Shown in pieces: positions 20,596-30,870 of a stretch of 64,000 bases of DNA. Origin of the DNA: Halocaridina rubra (lineage: Eukaryota; Arthropoda; Malacostraca; Decapoda; Atyidae); assembly GCA_037179515.1 (NCBI GenBank), contig JAXCGZ010007605.1, positions 1-64,000 on the forward strand, in the 5' to 3' direction. The notes under the pieces were generated by a model. That model made no database searches. It worked only from the letters and a program-made list of their open reading frames with translations, and was not told the DNA's origin. The position numbers and the translations under genes were made by a program. Numbering within the stretch: the first letter of the stretch is position 1; each line of letters starts with the position of its first letter.

Positions 20596-22612
20596 AGGAA
20601 AGTGCTCTATGCTCGTAGCTCTCCGTCTCCTGGTCGGCTCCATTTATATTCTCAATCACATTTTTCATTTTTGTCCTTAAACTATGAAATGAGTTAGCAT
20701 TAACTGCCTCATCACTTAGCGATTGCCAATCATCAACTACTCCTACACTAAAAAAAATACTTCCTTACATCCTGCAAAGAAGTTTTCTTACGAAGCTTCA
20801 TAACATGACCTCTAGTCCTAGAGCTAGCCATATCGAAATATCGATCCCTATTCACTCTGTCATAACCATGAATGAATTTAAAAACCGTCACCATATCCCC
20901 CCTCATTCCTCTAGCTTCGAGTGATGCTAAGTCTAATTCTCTCAGCTTCTCCTCATAACTGAGATTGCGTATGTCTGGCATCAGGTTCGTGGCATGTCTT
21001 TGAAGTTTTTCCATCTTATAGATGTGCTTTTTCATGCATGAATATGTTCAGACTTTGGCCTCACATAAGTTACATAATTATTTCTGAACATTTCCATTTC
21101 CATGTGTCTGTATGCTACCTTTACATTTGCTAAGAAAGCATATCCAGCTCTTTCTAAGCCATTAATATTCATTTCCGGATACATATCTGCTAGCATGTTC
21201 ACTCCTAGATTTCTCTCAGTCTCCGTCTTTTAAAGATCTGCACCTTCTATTAAGTATCCAAGGTTGGGCCTTCTCACACTTGTACCCATTCTCATACCTT
21301 ACACACTGATTTACTGAGCTTCAATAGCCAATTTTCTGACCACTTATGCAGACTATTTGAGTCTCCTGGAGTTCTTTACCTTTGTTTTTATCTCATACTT
21401 TCTTCACAATCTTTGCATCATCTGCAAGAAGAATAAATTTACAGACTCTGACAGGTCATATATGTGTACAAGGAACAAAAGTGACCCTAATACTGAACCC
21501 TGTGGAACCCCACTACTAACTCTTTTCCATTCAGACACTGAGTGTGTTACTCTAACCCTCTATTCCCTTCCTTCTAAGTAAGTTTTTATCCATTCTAAGA
21601 CATTTCCACATATGCTCACCATTGCTTGCAGCTTCTTAATAAGTCTCCCATGTGGAACCATATCAAATATCTTCTGAAAATCTTAGCATATGCAATCTGC
21701 CTTGCCCTCTCTTTCTTGTAATATTCAACTTACCTCATCATAAAATTTTAATAATCTTGTTACTGTTGATTTGCCTTCTCTGATGCCATGTTGTCTCAAT
21801 GACAAAAAGTTAAAGGATTCTAAGTAAAGAGAGATATGCTTCCTTAGTAGTTTCGACATAACTTTGCAAACTATGCTGGTCTAGAAAACAGGCCTATTGT
21901 TTAGAGCTGTATCCCTCCTTCCATTTTTAAAAATAAGTACCATGTTTGCTTGTTTCTAGCATCTTAAAATTTCCCCAGATTCCAGCAACTTTTCCAATAT
22001 GATGTTATGAGTTAGGGCACTTCTTAAATACATAAGGGAATATGTCATCAGGACATGTAGCTTTATGGGCATTCACCTCCATGAATGTTTTGCATACCTC
22101 TGTGGCTGAAAAAATTATGTTCTCTAATGCTGACCCATGAGCTCCTATGTTTGCATTCTGAGGTGGTGTGGTATTTTCTGGTGTAAATACTAAGTGAAAC
22201 TTTTTGTTCATTTTTTTTTCAGATCTCTTCATCCATCTCAGTGATGCTTCCATCCCCTCTCTTTAACTTTAAAACCTGCTCTTTGACCTTCAATTTTCCT
22301 CTGATAAAGCTGTGGAAAAGATTGGGATATTCTTTAGCCATCCTGGTGTTATCCCTTTCATAATCTCTCTCTGCTTCTCTTCCTTTACTTAGATAATCAT
22401 TTCTTGCTCTTTTATAATTCTGCCATGTATTTATGCTATTTCTCCTCCTATATATTTTGCAGCATTTGTCTCTTCACTCCTTAGCTTTCTTACACTCATT
22501 ATTGAAACATTTCTCTCTGGCATGAATAATTCCTATTAAGATGGAAGGTATACAAAATGTCTTACATTTCCTGTGCAAATTTATTGTTTAATAAGGCCCT
22601 CGACTCAGTAAC
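20596..22612 (-). pseudogene. CR1-type LINE, 5'-truncated, minus strand
   Basis: Mirror of the plus-strand CR1 at 8900-11000. Reading leftward: endonuclease-polymerase linker (22612-22250), KATCPDDIFPYVFKKCPNS near 22010-22080, the VPQGS/GTTPL region near 21500, and the C-terminus 21035-20748 (KMEKLQRHATNLMPDIRNLS, VRKYFF) with the family 3' end at about 20600. Every frame is interrupted many times, so it is older or less constrained than the 7695-11025 copy. Confidence 0.85.
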
Positions 22613-22642
22613 TGCAAAAAGCTAATTTATTTTTTTTTATTT

Positions 22643-22923
22643 TTTCGCTGATATTCTCCCTTGAGGGTGAGCGGACCTTCCCTTTTTGGAATGCAGGTGG
22701 GGTAAAATTCGTTGATTGATCGTGATATTCGCTCTCGAGGGTGACCGGACTTTCCTATTTTGGCCTGCAGGTGGGGTAAAATTCGCTGATTGATGGTGGT
22801 GTTCGCTCTTGGGGGCAACCAGACTTTCCTATTTTGGCCTGCAGGTGGGGTAAAATTCGCTGAGTTGATGGTGGTATTCACTCTTGAGGGCGACTGGACT
22901 TTTCTATTTTGGCCTGCAGGTGA
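22643..22923. repeat. 74-bp minisatellite, four copies
   Basis: GCAGGTG markers lie at 22693, 22767, 22841 and 22916, giving spacings of 74, 74 and 75. The unit contains TATTCGCTCTYGAGGG, TGGCCTGCAGGTGGGG and TAAAATTCGCTGATTGATG. The first copy is the most diverged. Open frames over it on both strands are by-products of the repeat, since 74 is not a multiple of three. Confidence 0.9.
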
Positions 22924-22949
22924 GGTTCTACAAAACTGTAAAGATAGTA

Positions 22950-23930
22950 GAAAACATAAGTGTTCAGCTGAGGATTATTAACTTACATCAAACAAATATT
23001 CTTTTTAGTGGCTCTGGATAGGTTATGAAATTGATTCTCAACCTCATGAAATCCTGTTTTGATGGTGAAAGAAAATTATTACATAGTTATCTTGGTGGAG
23101 GCTATTGACTAATAATATTCAGTAGACTGTTCATGTAGTTGTTTGTTGCTAGTCTGATTATGGAGCTAACAACATGAAGGGCATTTGGATCTCTGATGGA
23201 TGTTGCGGGGGCACCAGTTTTCCGTTGAATTCCTGAAAAGTAATCGCATTCGAGGATGTAGTGGAGCAGTGGATGTGGTGCATTCCCTGATGATATCATC
23301 CACTTTTCTCCAGGTGCACTTGTACTCGAGTCTCAGATGGTACACATTGACCGCCGTGCTTTGTCGAAGGCTCTTAGGCAGTGTGATTTGCTGAAGATCA
23401 GTGGTGGCTTTGTACCACCAGGTGGAGGGGGAGCCAGTCTCCGTGCACAGTTTGTGTTTAGGTATTAAGACATTAAGGAGTGACTTGGTGGCTTTGGTTT
23501 TTATTTGTTGAATCCCAGGAGGCAGAGATATTTGGATTTATGCTCTAAGAGTGGCTTGTTTGGTGGCTTGATCAACTTTCTCATTTCCCTTGATGCCGAC
23601 GTGGCTGGGAATCCAGACAAGAGTGATGGCTTTTCCAAGGCTGATTGTCCTGTGGAAGTGGCTGAGAATGGTGGTGATGATCTTACATTGTCTCTGAGGA
23701 GTGGCTTCTTGATGGCCTGTAAGGTGCCTTTTGAGTCAGAGAGAATTAGGGCATGGTCAGCTCCTTGCTGGGTGAAGAAGTCGAGGGCATTGGCTATGGC
23801 AACAAGCTCAGTTTGGAGCGATGAGCAGGAGTTTGACAGTCTTCCGGATTGGACATGGTTTCCGGTGGTGAAGGCGGCGACTGAGGCTCCAGTTTCTTGA
23901 TTTACTGAGCTGTCAGTGTAGAAGAATTGG
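22950..23930 (-). pseudogene. LINE RNase H domain and C-terminus
   Basis: Minus strand from 23930: FFYTDSSVNQETGASVAAFT (first acidic residue), CSSLQTELVAIANALDFF (glutamate), ALILSDSKGTLQAI (aspartate) and, in a shifted frame near 23600, ITLVWIPSHVGIKGNE (the PxHxGxxGNE end of RNase H). One indel lies between 23610 and 23690. It is followed by VYHLRLEYKCTWRKVDDIIR, the region after RNase H in I-type elements. RNase H removes the RNA strand during cDNA synthesis; the catalytic residues are recognisable. Confidence 0.8.
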
Positions 23931-23944
23931 GAGTTCGGCCTGCT

Positions 23945-25375
23945 CTAGCTCTGAATTTTGTCCTTGCATATGTTTTTAATGATAAGCGGGTTTACCAAGC
24001 TTTTGAGGTTATCAGGGAGCTTGATCTTTATCTTGAGTGGTTGGTCATTCCATGGGGGTTGGCATCGGTATTCAGGAAGCAGAGTGTCCTGTATCTTAGC
24101 TAGGATGTCCTCCCTGACTGGCAGTGCTTGCAGGCCAGCACAGACCTTGGCTGCCCAGGTTCTAGGATGGTGGTTGGGGTGGCGATTGAGGGCTAGATGG
24201 AGATTTGTGCCAGCGAGGCAGGTATGTTGGGCAGTGGTGGTTTTGGCCACAAAGAGGGTTAATCTTTGCTGAGCTCTGAGTTTGAGTGGCATGAGTCTGG
24301 ATTCCATCTGGATGTTTTCTCTCTTGGTCCACATGGGGGCTCCTAGTATGGTACAAATGGCGTTATTTTGTATAACTTCTATCTTGTCCCATTGTTGGTC
24401 TTTTAGTAGCCAGAGTGTGGGACAAGCATAGTCTATGAGGCTGCATATGGCTTGTACAGAAGGTTTTGAAGACATTGAAGGATGCACCATCGTAGAGGCC
24501 AGACATCCAACGAAGGACTGCTTGTCGCTGGCTGCATTTGTCGCGCAAGTGTTGAATTTCGGGTCCAAAGGTTAGTTTGCCGTCGATGTGTACACCCAGG
24601 TATGGGTGCTTGGGAAGCCAGTCCACAGGCTCGCTACCTATAACCAGACTAGTGTCTGGTCTCCACTGGTGGATGGGAAGGGCCTTGGTTTTGCAGGCAA
24701 AGATTTTAACTCTGAGGGAGATGGAGGCTTGGTGAATCTTGGTGAGGCAGCGTTGGGTCTTGTTGGAGCTTCTGTCCCCTATTGTGATGAGGGCAAAGTC
24801 ATCTGCATAACTGAAGAGTTTGGTTCTATGTGGTAGTGCAATGTCCATGAGTTTTTCCATGAGACAATTAAAGAGAAAGGGGTTAAGGATTCCACCTTGG
24901 GGTGTCCCATTTTCGTGGTTTTTGTGGGTGGAGTACTGCCCTTCTACTTTGAATCATGCACTATGGTTTTGTTTGATCCATGAGAGAAGGTTTCCTTTGA
25001 TCTGCTTTGCAACGAGAGCTGTGAGTATCACTGGCACATTGGTTAGTTCAAAGGCCTCTTCTAGGTCTAGGAAAACGATGTATCCACGGCAGTTGTTGAT
25101 ATATGATAGCATGGAGGCTATGCATTCTTAGGTACCTAAGCCCGGCTGGTAGGCAAACATGTTTTCTGGGAAGGGTGGGCATTTCCAGCGAACTCTGTTG
25201 AGTACCTTCTTTTCTGCCTTCTTGTTCAGACAGCTTAGGAGGGAGATGGGGCGAGGGTTGTCAGGGTCCTGTGGTTTTGGGATGAGCTGAATGTCTGTTC
25301 TATTCCATGAGGCTGGTCTGATTCTTCATGTGTATGTTGAATTGAGCAAAGAGAGCTTAGCAAGCTCCTCTTGGG
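23945..25375 (-). pseudogene. I-type LINE reverse transcriptase, catalytic half
   Basis: Minus strand: HENGTPQGGILNPFLFN near 24900-24870, FSYADDFALIT (YADD box, about 24815), DWLPKHPYLGVHIDGKLTFG, then after a frameshift near 24460, YACPTLWLLKDQQWDKIEVI and QNNAICTILGAPMWTKRENI. The frames 24363-24860 and 23945-24568 overlap at the frameshift. The interruption at 25375 by a LINE on the other strand cuts the palm upstream. Confidence 0.82.
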
Positions 25376-26428
25376 GCCCCATATTTTGACTCTTCTTCAT
25401 GCCTTTGCTGATGATTCTACCCTTCACTTTTCCACTGCCTTTTCCTCACAACTTTCATCTGCTACTTGTAATCAGTCTCGTATCACTCTTTTTGCTACTC
25501 TCAACTCCGATTTGCAGAGAGTATCTAAGTGGGGCACTCAAAATTTTGTTAATTTCAATGCCTCCAAGACACAGACATTGGCTTTCTCTTTATCTTCTTC
25601 TCCTCCTGACAACCCTATTGTCTTCGAAACTAACGAAATTTACCCTCTTAATTCTATCAACATATTAGGAATCCATATAGCCTCTAACTTGCCTTGGAGG
25701 AAGCACATAATTCAAATTTCTAAATTTTCATCCAAAGAATTGGGGGTTTTGTTTAGTTTTTGTCATTCCTTTTCCTCTTTACAGTTACTTAAACTTTATA
25801 AAGATCTTATCTGTCCCTGCTTAGAATACTGCTCACACATCTGGGGTGCTTCTTCTTGTACTTATCTCCTTGGTAGGCTTGAATCTATGGCAGTCAACCT
25901 CATTAATGATCCTTCTCTTACTTCTAATCTAGATTCTCTCTCTCTCTCTTTGCCGTAAGGTATCTTCCCTTTCTCTTTTCTATCGCTACTACTTCCATCC
26001 CTGCCCTGATGAGTTGGCAAGTTGCATCCCTCACCCACTGCCGAGGCCGCGTAACACTCGCCAAGCGGCCTCATCTCACAGGTACTGTGTGGAAATTTGT
26101 AGCTCGCGGATTTGTCGATGCAGCGACTGCTTCTTCCCATCTACCTCTAGACTCTGGAACTCTCTTCCTCCTTATCTCTTTCCCAATTCTTATGACCTTT
26201 CATCCTTCAAAAAGCAGATCTATCGTCATCTCAGGGCCCAGTCCTCCATATCTCCGGGTCCTCTGTACTTCGACTGTTTTCTCTGTCTGTCGTTTTCCTT
26301 TGTGTGACATTACCTCATCTCTGCCTTGTCCTTAACCTTTTTCTTTTCCTTCATTTTGGTATTTTCTCTTTGCCTTTATTGATGAGGGCAATTTTTGCCT
26401 GTCCCGGTGTCACACTCTTAAAGAAAAA
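25376..26428 (+). pseudogene. Jockey-type LINE fragment (polymerase end and C-terminus) inside the I-type LINE
   Basis: Starts at the polymerase box (HAFADDSTLHFS, 25395-25430) and runs through RVSKWGTQNFVNFNASKTQT, LNSINILGIHIASNLPWRKH and EYCSHIWGASSCTYLLGRLE; after an indel near 25950 the frame 26014-26307 gives DCFFPSTSRLWNSLPPYLFP and SSFKKQIYRHLRA. It is highly similar to the end of the longer copy at 46490-47491. Both end with CCTGTCCC(G/T)GTGTCACAC followed by A-rich sequence. The host I-type frame resumes on the other side. Confidence 0.85.
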
Positions 26429-26429
26429 A

Positions 26430-27545
26430 TGTGATTCTATCAGCACCTGGGGCTATGTTCTTAGAGCTTTTGCTTACTCTTTGTATCTCAGTCAGAGAGA
26501 AGGGGGCATCTGATGAGTCTTCAGTGTTGATGGCCTCTTTTATTTCTTCCCATCTTGCTGTGGTGAGGTCCTGAAGAGTTGTTCTGGTGGCGATGGGGAG
26601 CTGGTTGGAGCTTGCTCTTTCCGCAAATATGTGCATTTTCTGGATGATGTTGAGCCAGTGATTGAGTTCTTTAACTCTGTCACAGTAGTACCATCTGTCA
26701 CAATGAGTGGTGTGTTGTGGTTTACAGAGGGATATGGAAGAGCTTGCTGCAGCCTGCAGGGCATTGACTAGCTCGGCCTCAGCTTGGTCAATGTCTTTGG
26801 ATGGTGTGTAGGCTGAAAACCAATTGCTGAGGTGCTCCTGGAATCGGCCACAGTCGGCCTTCTTGAAATTCCATTGAGGGTGAGGAGCAGGGATTTGGAA
26901 GATTTCAGGAATTGGCAGTGTGAACTGGATCCCGTAGTGGTCGCTTGTGACCAGGGGATGAACTCTCCATGTGGCGTCTTACCTTAGGGAGTTGGAGACA
27001 AAGGTGAGGTCCAGTATTCCACCTCTGTCATGAGTTGGCTCATGATTTTTGAGAAGGGTGACGTCTTCTTGGTCGTCCAGCAGGCTCATGATGTGTCTGC
27101 CTGCAGCACAGGGGTGCTCATACCTGAATCTTGGATGATGCGCATTAAAGTCGCCTCCTATTGCCAAGTCACGATGGCTGACTAACCCTAAGAGAGTAGA
27201 CAGGTCTAAGCCGCCATTGTGTTGTCTGTAAATGTTGTACATATCTATGCAGCTGCCCTAAAGTTTGATGTTAACAGCGAGGATGTGAACATCTTTGCCG
27301 CAGAAGACTGGTTGGGTAATTTCCTTGGCTAACAAGTTTTTCTTGATGAAGGTGGTGCTGCCTCTGTTCTCCCCTGGAGATCAGTGCTGGTAGAATCCTT
27401 TGTAACCTGAGATTTTTGGGGTGTTTTTCTCTGTGCACAGGGTTTCTTGAACCATGATGACATCTATGTTGTCAGCCTTGGCAATGCCTTCAAGATGTTG
27501 TACCTTGTGTCTGAGACCCTGGGCATTCCAGTGTTGGATCCCGAG
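26430..27545 (-). pseudogene. I-type LINE endonuclease and start of polymerase
   Basis: Minus strand: HWNAQGLRHKVQHLEGIAKA, DVIMVQETLCTEKNTPKISG, YNIYRQHNGGLDLSTLLGLV, LAIGGDFNAHHPRFRYEHPC (GDFNAHH motif), GGILDLTFVSNSLR and HPLVTSDHYGIQFTL (SDHYG): all six endonuclease motifs in order. The linker (NWFSAYTPSKDIDQAEAELV) and KNIAPGADRI of the polymerase start follow. Stops at about 26980 and 27245 and frameshifts near 26640 disable it. Confidence 0.85.
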
Positions 27546-27546
27546 A

Positions 27547-28034
27547 TTAGACATCTTGATGATTTAAGGAGGTGGAGGTGGTAGGAGTGGTGGTTTGTTG
27601 AGGCTGGCGGTGGGTCCTAGAGACAAAGGCTTGGGAGAGGACGGAATGAGTTACTTCAATGACTTGATTGTAGGTATCTTTAGGAGAGACATCCGTTGCA
27701 AGGAGGTGAACAGCTGCCTGAATGGCTGGAGTAAGAAGATTGGTGAGCTCATCAACTGTGAAGAGGGTTTGTTGTTGGGAAGAAGAGGCAGAGGAAGGTG
27801 TCTGGATAGGGTGTTGAGGTGTGGGGGTATGGATTTCAGTCTGGGGTCCCGGGACCTGGTGTGGTGAGTGGGTGTGTGTGTGGTCTGAGTGTTGCATGTG
27901 ACTGTATTGCGTGCTTGAGTGTTGCATGGGGTGGAGATGTTAGTGTGAGTGTAGTGTGAGGGGATGGTGGGAGTGTGAGTGTTGTTTGGGGGGATGGTAA
28001 GAGAGTGAGTGTTGCGTGATGGGGTGGATGGAGT
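27547..28034 (-). pseudogene. I-type LINE ORF1 tail, low complexity
   Basis: Minus-strand frames are rich in His, Thr, Pro and Gln (THSPHQVPGPQTEIHTPTPQ) with a short structured stretch VDELTNLLTPAIQAAVHLLA. The stop is at 27547, next to the endonuclease start. Its upstream part (27850-28020) is a diverged GTGAGTGTT-type repeat. The frame running from CR1 ORF1 (MARIKNLLQEA) into it at about 28035 is an accidental fusion. Confidence 0.55.
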
Positions 28035-28283
28035 TGTAGCTTCTTGCAACAAGTTTTTTATCCTTGCCATCTCCTCCTGTGTTCTCTATGCTCTAATAAA
28101 CACTGTTTTGAATTCTTGAAGGTCTCTTAGTATTTTTCTCATTAGTATTTCTCTACATGTGTCCCCTCTCTCAAAGATTACTTTCATTAGTCTTACCTAT
28201 CCCTCCCTAGAATATTTACCAATTTGGTGAACGTTTACGATATTTTCTGGACCACATACTACTCCAAGCTTCCTTATCATGTC
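28035..28283 (-). pseudogene. CR1 ORF1 fragment, left of the solo LTR
   Basis: Reverse of 7747-8000 in the plus-strand CR1: IRKLGVVCGPENIVNVHQIG and EEMARIKNLLQEA are readable. The rest of the same frame lies at 30451-30590, beyond the LTR. Confidence 0.8.
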
Positions 28284-30445
28284 TGTGACAGAGTGTTTTG
28301 CTCAAACTCACCAGAGGCTGTTAGATGCCTTATTAGCTAATTTAGTAACTTAAATGTCATTTTTATAACTAGAAATAATTCCCACTCCTTGACTTTTGCA
28401 GATTATGATTATTTGCAATTTATATTTTAGCTTATAGCTAATTTCAAATATATCTTATTTAATATTCTTGTATGTGTAGAAAGCATAATCCCGATATAAA
28501 TGCTTCCCCAAGCATGATCCCAATATAAAGGCTGCCCCCTATTTCTGTTTTCCTACCGTTCCCTCTCTTCAGCGAGCCTATCAGATATATTTTCTTTACA
28601 ATTTTCATATGATAAAATAGCTCTTCCTTATAATACTTTATATTATAAAAATTGTTCTAGCTGATAATTTTTTTTTAAATTTGACCTTGCTGTTAAGTCA
28701 TTAGCCTGTCTAGATACATTTCAGTAGCTTCTTTATTATTTGAATAGTTAAATTCCGTCTCCTTCAACACAAGTAACTTTCCAGAGATTGTTTACCAGTA
28801 ACCGAATTTTCCATATGTTATTCTCGTTTTATTTTATTTGCTTCCACTTGTTGCACCTAAAATACTCTCTCCCTTGCATCTCTGCCATAATTGCCTGTGA
28901 GGGACCACCACAAAAGTAGACCTGAAATAATGTAAGAGCCAGTTACTGCTCTAGAAATATATCCTACAGAAGACCTAACCAGGAGGGACATTGAAGCGTC
29001 CTCATTTGGCGGCCAAACTTCCCAGAGGCAAGATCTCGCCTCAGCAGTCAAGCTTATTTCAAACCTTATTTACATGGTGTCTTCACAGGAATTCATCTGG
29101 CACAAACAAGGTGAGGGATAGTGTATGGTAAAGCTTGTGGGTCAAGTACATTGGGAGTTCGAGAATTTGTTACATTCGTCACTGGTCAAATCCTATGAAA
29201 ATTTTCTTAGGTTCCATTCTCATACAAACGAACTCTTGTAGAATACCTAACTGGAATCTCACTTGCCAAACTTAAGTCCTTAACCTGGAAATTACAGCTG
29301 ATATACATTGCTAAGAAGTTTCTTTCATTGAATGTGAAAATCTCATCCTTTGAAGATTGATTATGAGCCCGTAAAAATCTATCCCTTCTCCTAACAAATT
29401 CTAATTTCATTTCACCCCTTTCTATCATCGTAAATAAAGTGTTTTACGCCAAAAACTCGTGAATAAAGCTATTTGCTATATAAATTGCAAGTAATTGATC
29501 ATTTAACTAAAGTGTTTTATGCTATAAGCTGCAAATAATTAAAAGGTAATTTTACCCTGTTGGCTTGCAAATATTTCCTGTTAACCACAATTTAATGAAT
29601 GCATACTGTATTTATCTTGCTGATTCTTCATATATTGTGGATAAAGAGTTTTTGAGTTATAAGTTGCAAATACTTAAAAGGGTGATTTTGCCCCTTTTCC
29701 ATTGCAAACAGTTCTTGATAACCAAAAGTGAATGAATACTGTGTTTGTCTTGTAGATTCTTCCTTTATCGTAAACAGAGTGTTTTACCATATAAATTGCA
29801 AATCAGTAATAAGCACTGCAACTTTTGTGGTTGCCCACAATTTAAGGAATACAGACAGTACTGTATTTGTATTGCTTATTCTTCATTTATTGTGAATAAA
29901 TTGTTTTCCTTTAATACCAGTCAAAGAATTAATGGTTTTGTATGCTATTATGGTAGCATAAGTATTTCTGGTCAGCTGTGACTAACTAATATATTTTCAT
30001 TTAGTAGAATAATATTGGAAACTCATTATATGTGTGCTCATGCTTTCAGTTTCCCTTTATAAACGGTGTGTCGTTTCTGTTTCTGCAATTGCAGTGACCT
30101 CTATTCTACTCTGCCTGTGTGACAGAGGTAATCGTCGAGTTGAGGCCAAAGTCTTGGCATACATCTGTGGTGCCAGGAAATGAAATCGTGCTCACCACCT
30201 CCGGGATTCGAGGCAGCATTTCATAAAATTTTAATTAAAAAAAAATTAATTCAATTCTTTTAATGTCATTGCATTTCCAAAATTAAAAGAAAGTGGAATT
30301 CTGAGTTTCATTTAACCGAGCAGTGGTATACAGGTGGGGTGTTCAAGTACAAATATCCGTCCTGTCTGTTTGTGAGCTCTTAACCGAGTTCAGTACTTTG
30401 AGTCCCCTTAGTAAAACAGAAACATAGCAACTCTCTATTCCCTCA
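28284..30445 (+). repeat. Solo Gypsy LTR, 2.16 kb, with 5-bp target duplication
   Basis: Starts TGTGACAGAGTGTTTTGC and ends TCTCTATTCCCTCA. ATGTC flanks it on both sides (28279-28283 and 30446-30450). No PBS or coding region follows, so it is the product of recombination between two LTRs. It is the same family as 14144-16346 in the opposite orientation, including the 131-135 bp subrepeats (about 29460-29870). Removing it rejoins the minus-strand CR1 ORF1 sequence. Confidence 0.9.
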
Positions 30446-30590
30446 ATGTCTAAAACCCTAGCTTTATTATGTTAAATTCTCCCCTGCCATGTTGACTCCT
30501 GGTATTCGCTTACACCTGAGATTACCACTTTCTTCTCTTTATCAAGTGCCTGTTTGATCTGTGGATTAGCCTTTTCCATCACAACTTGTG
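30446..30590 (-). pseudogene. CR1 ORF1 fragment, right of the solo LTR
   Basis: Minus strand reads ALDKEKKVVISGVSEYQEST then, across the LTR, the LGVVCGPE segment at 28270-28220. It supplies the part of CR1 ORF1 missing from the 5'-truncated copy at 7695 (EKKVVISGV resembles the start of LINE ORF1 RNA-binding domains). Confidence 0.7.
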
Positions 30591-30870
30591 TAATTACCTA
30601 ACTGTAAATACCTAATTGTGCTTAATGAATAGAGCCCCAAGCTCGTAACTTCTCGTCTCCTGGTCGGTTTCATTTTGTGCTTTGTGATACTTATCACACT
30701 TGTCCTTAACACTATGGATTGAGTTAGCATTAACTACCTCCTCGCTTGGCGAATTCCAATTATCAACTACTCTTACACTATAAAAGTACTTCCTTACAAC
30801 TTGCGTGTGTGTGTGTGTGTGAGCCTTTTGCATGAAGAATAGTCTTGTCTCAATTGTCATTGTATAAATA
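30590..30870 (-). pseudogene. CR1 3' end fragment
   Basis: Reverse complement of the CR1 tail: VRVVDNWNSPSEEVVNANSI and the 3' end with AATTAGGTA near 30620. A (GT)n tract (30806-30824) sits in place of the upstream coding sequence, so the fragment is cut there. Confidence 0.78.

Larger units (their letters stand above)
22930..28034 (-). mobile_element. I-type LINE with RNase H domain, minus strand, split by another LINE
   Basis: Reading leftward: proline/threonine-rich ORF1 end (27927-27547), endonuclease (27540-26900), start of the polymerase (26636-26430), interruption by a plus-strand LINE (25376-26428), rest of the polymerase (25375-23945), RNase H (23930-23560) and a C-terminal region (to about 23000). 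A polymerase followed by RNase H marks the I/R1/Ingi groups. Frameshifts and stops affect every domain. Its upstream end joins CR1 ORF1 sequence at 28035. Confidence 0.82.

Noticed and set aside
22627..22981. Short open frames on both strands with repeated peptide motifs
   Set aside because: They come from the 74-bp minisatellite, and the unit length is not a multiple of three, so no peptide repeat is maintained.
27651..28070. 139-codon minus-strand frame starting MARIKNLLQEA
   Set aside because: It is an accidental fusion of CR1 ORF1 with the low-complexity ORF1 tail of an I-type LINE across an insertion joint.
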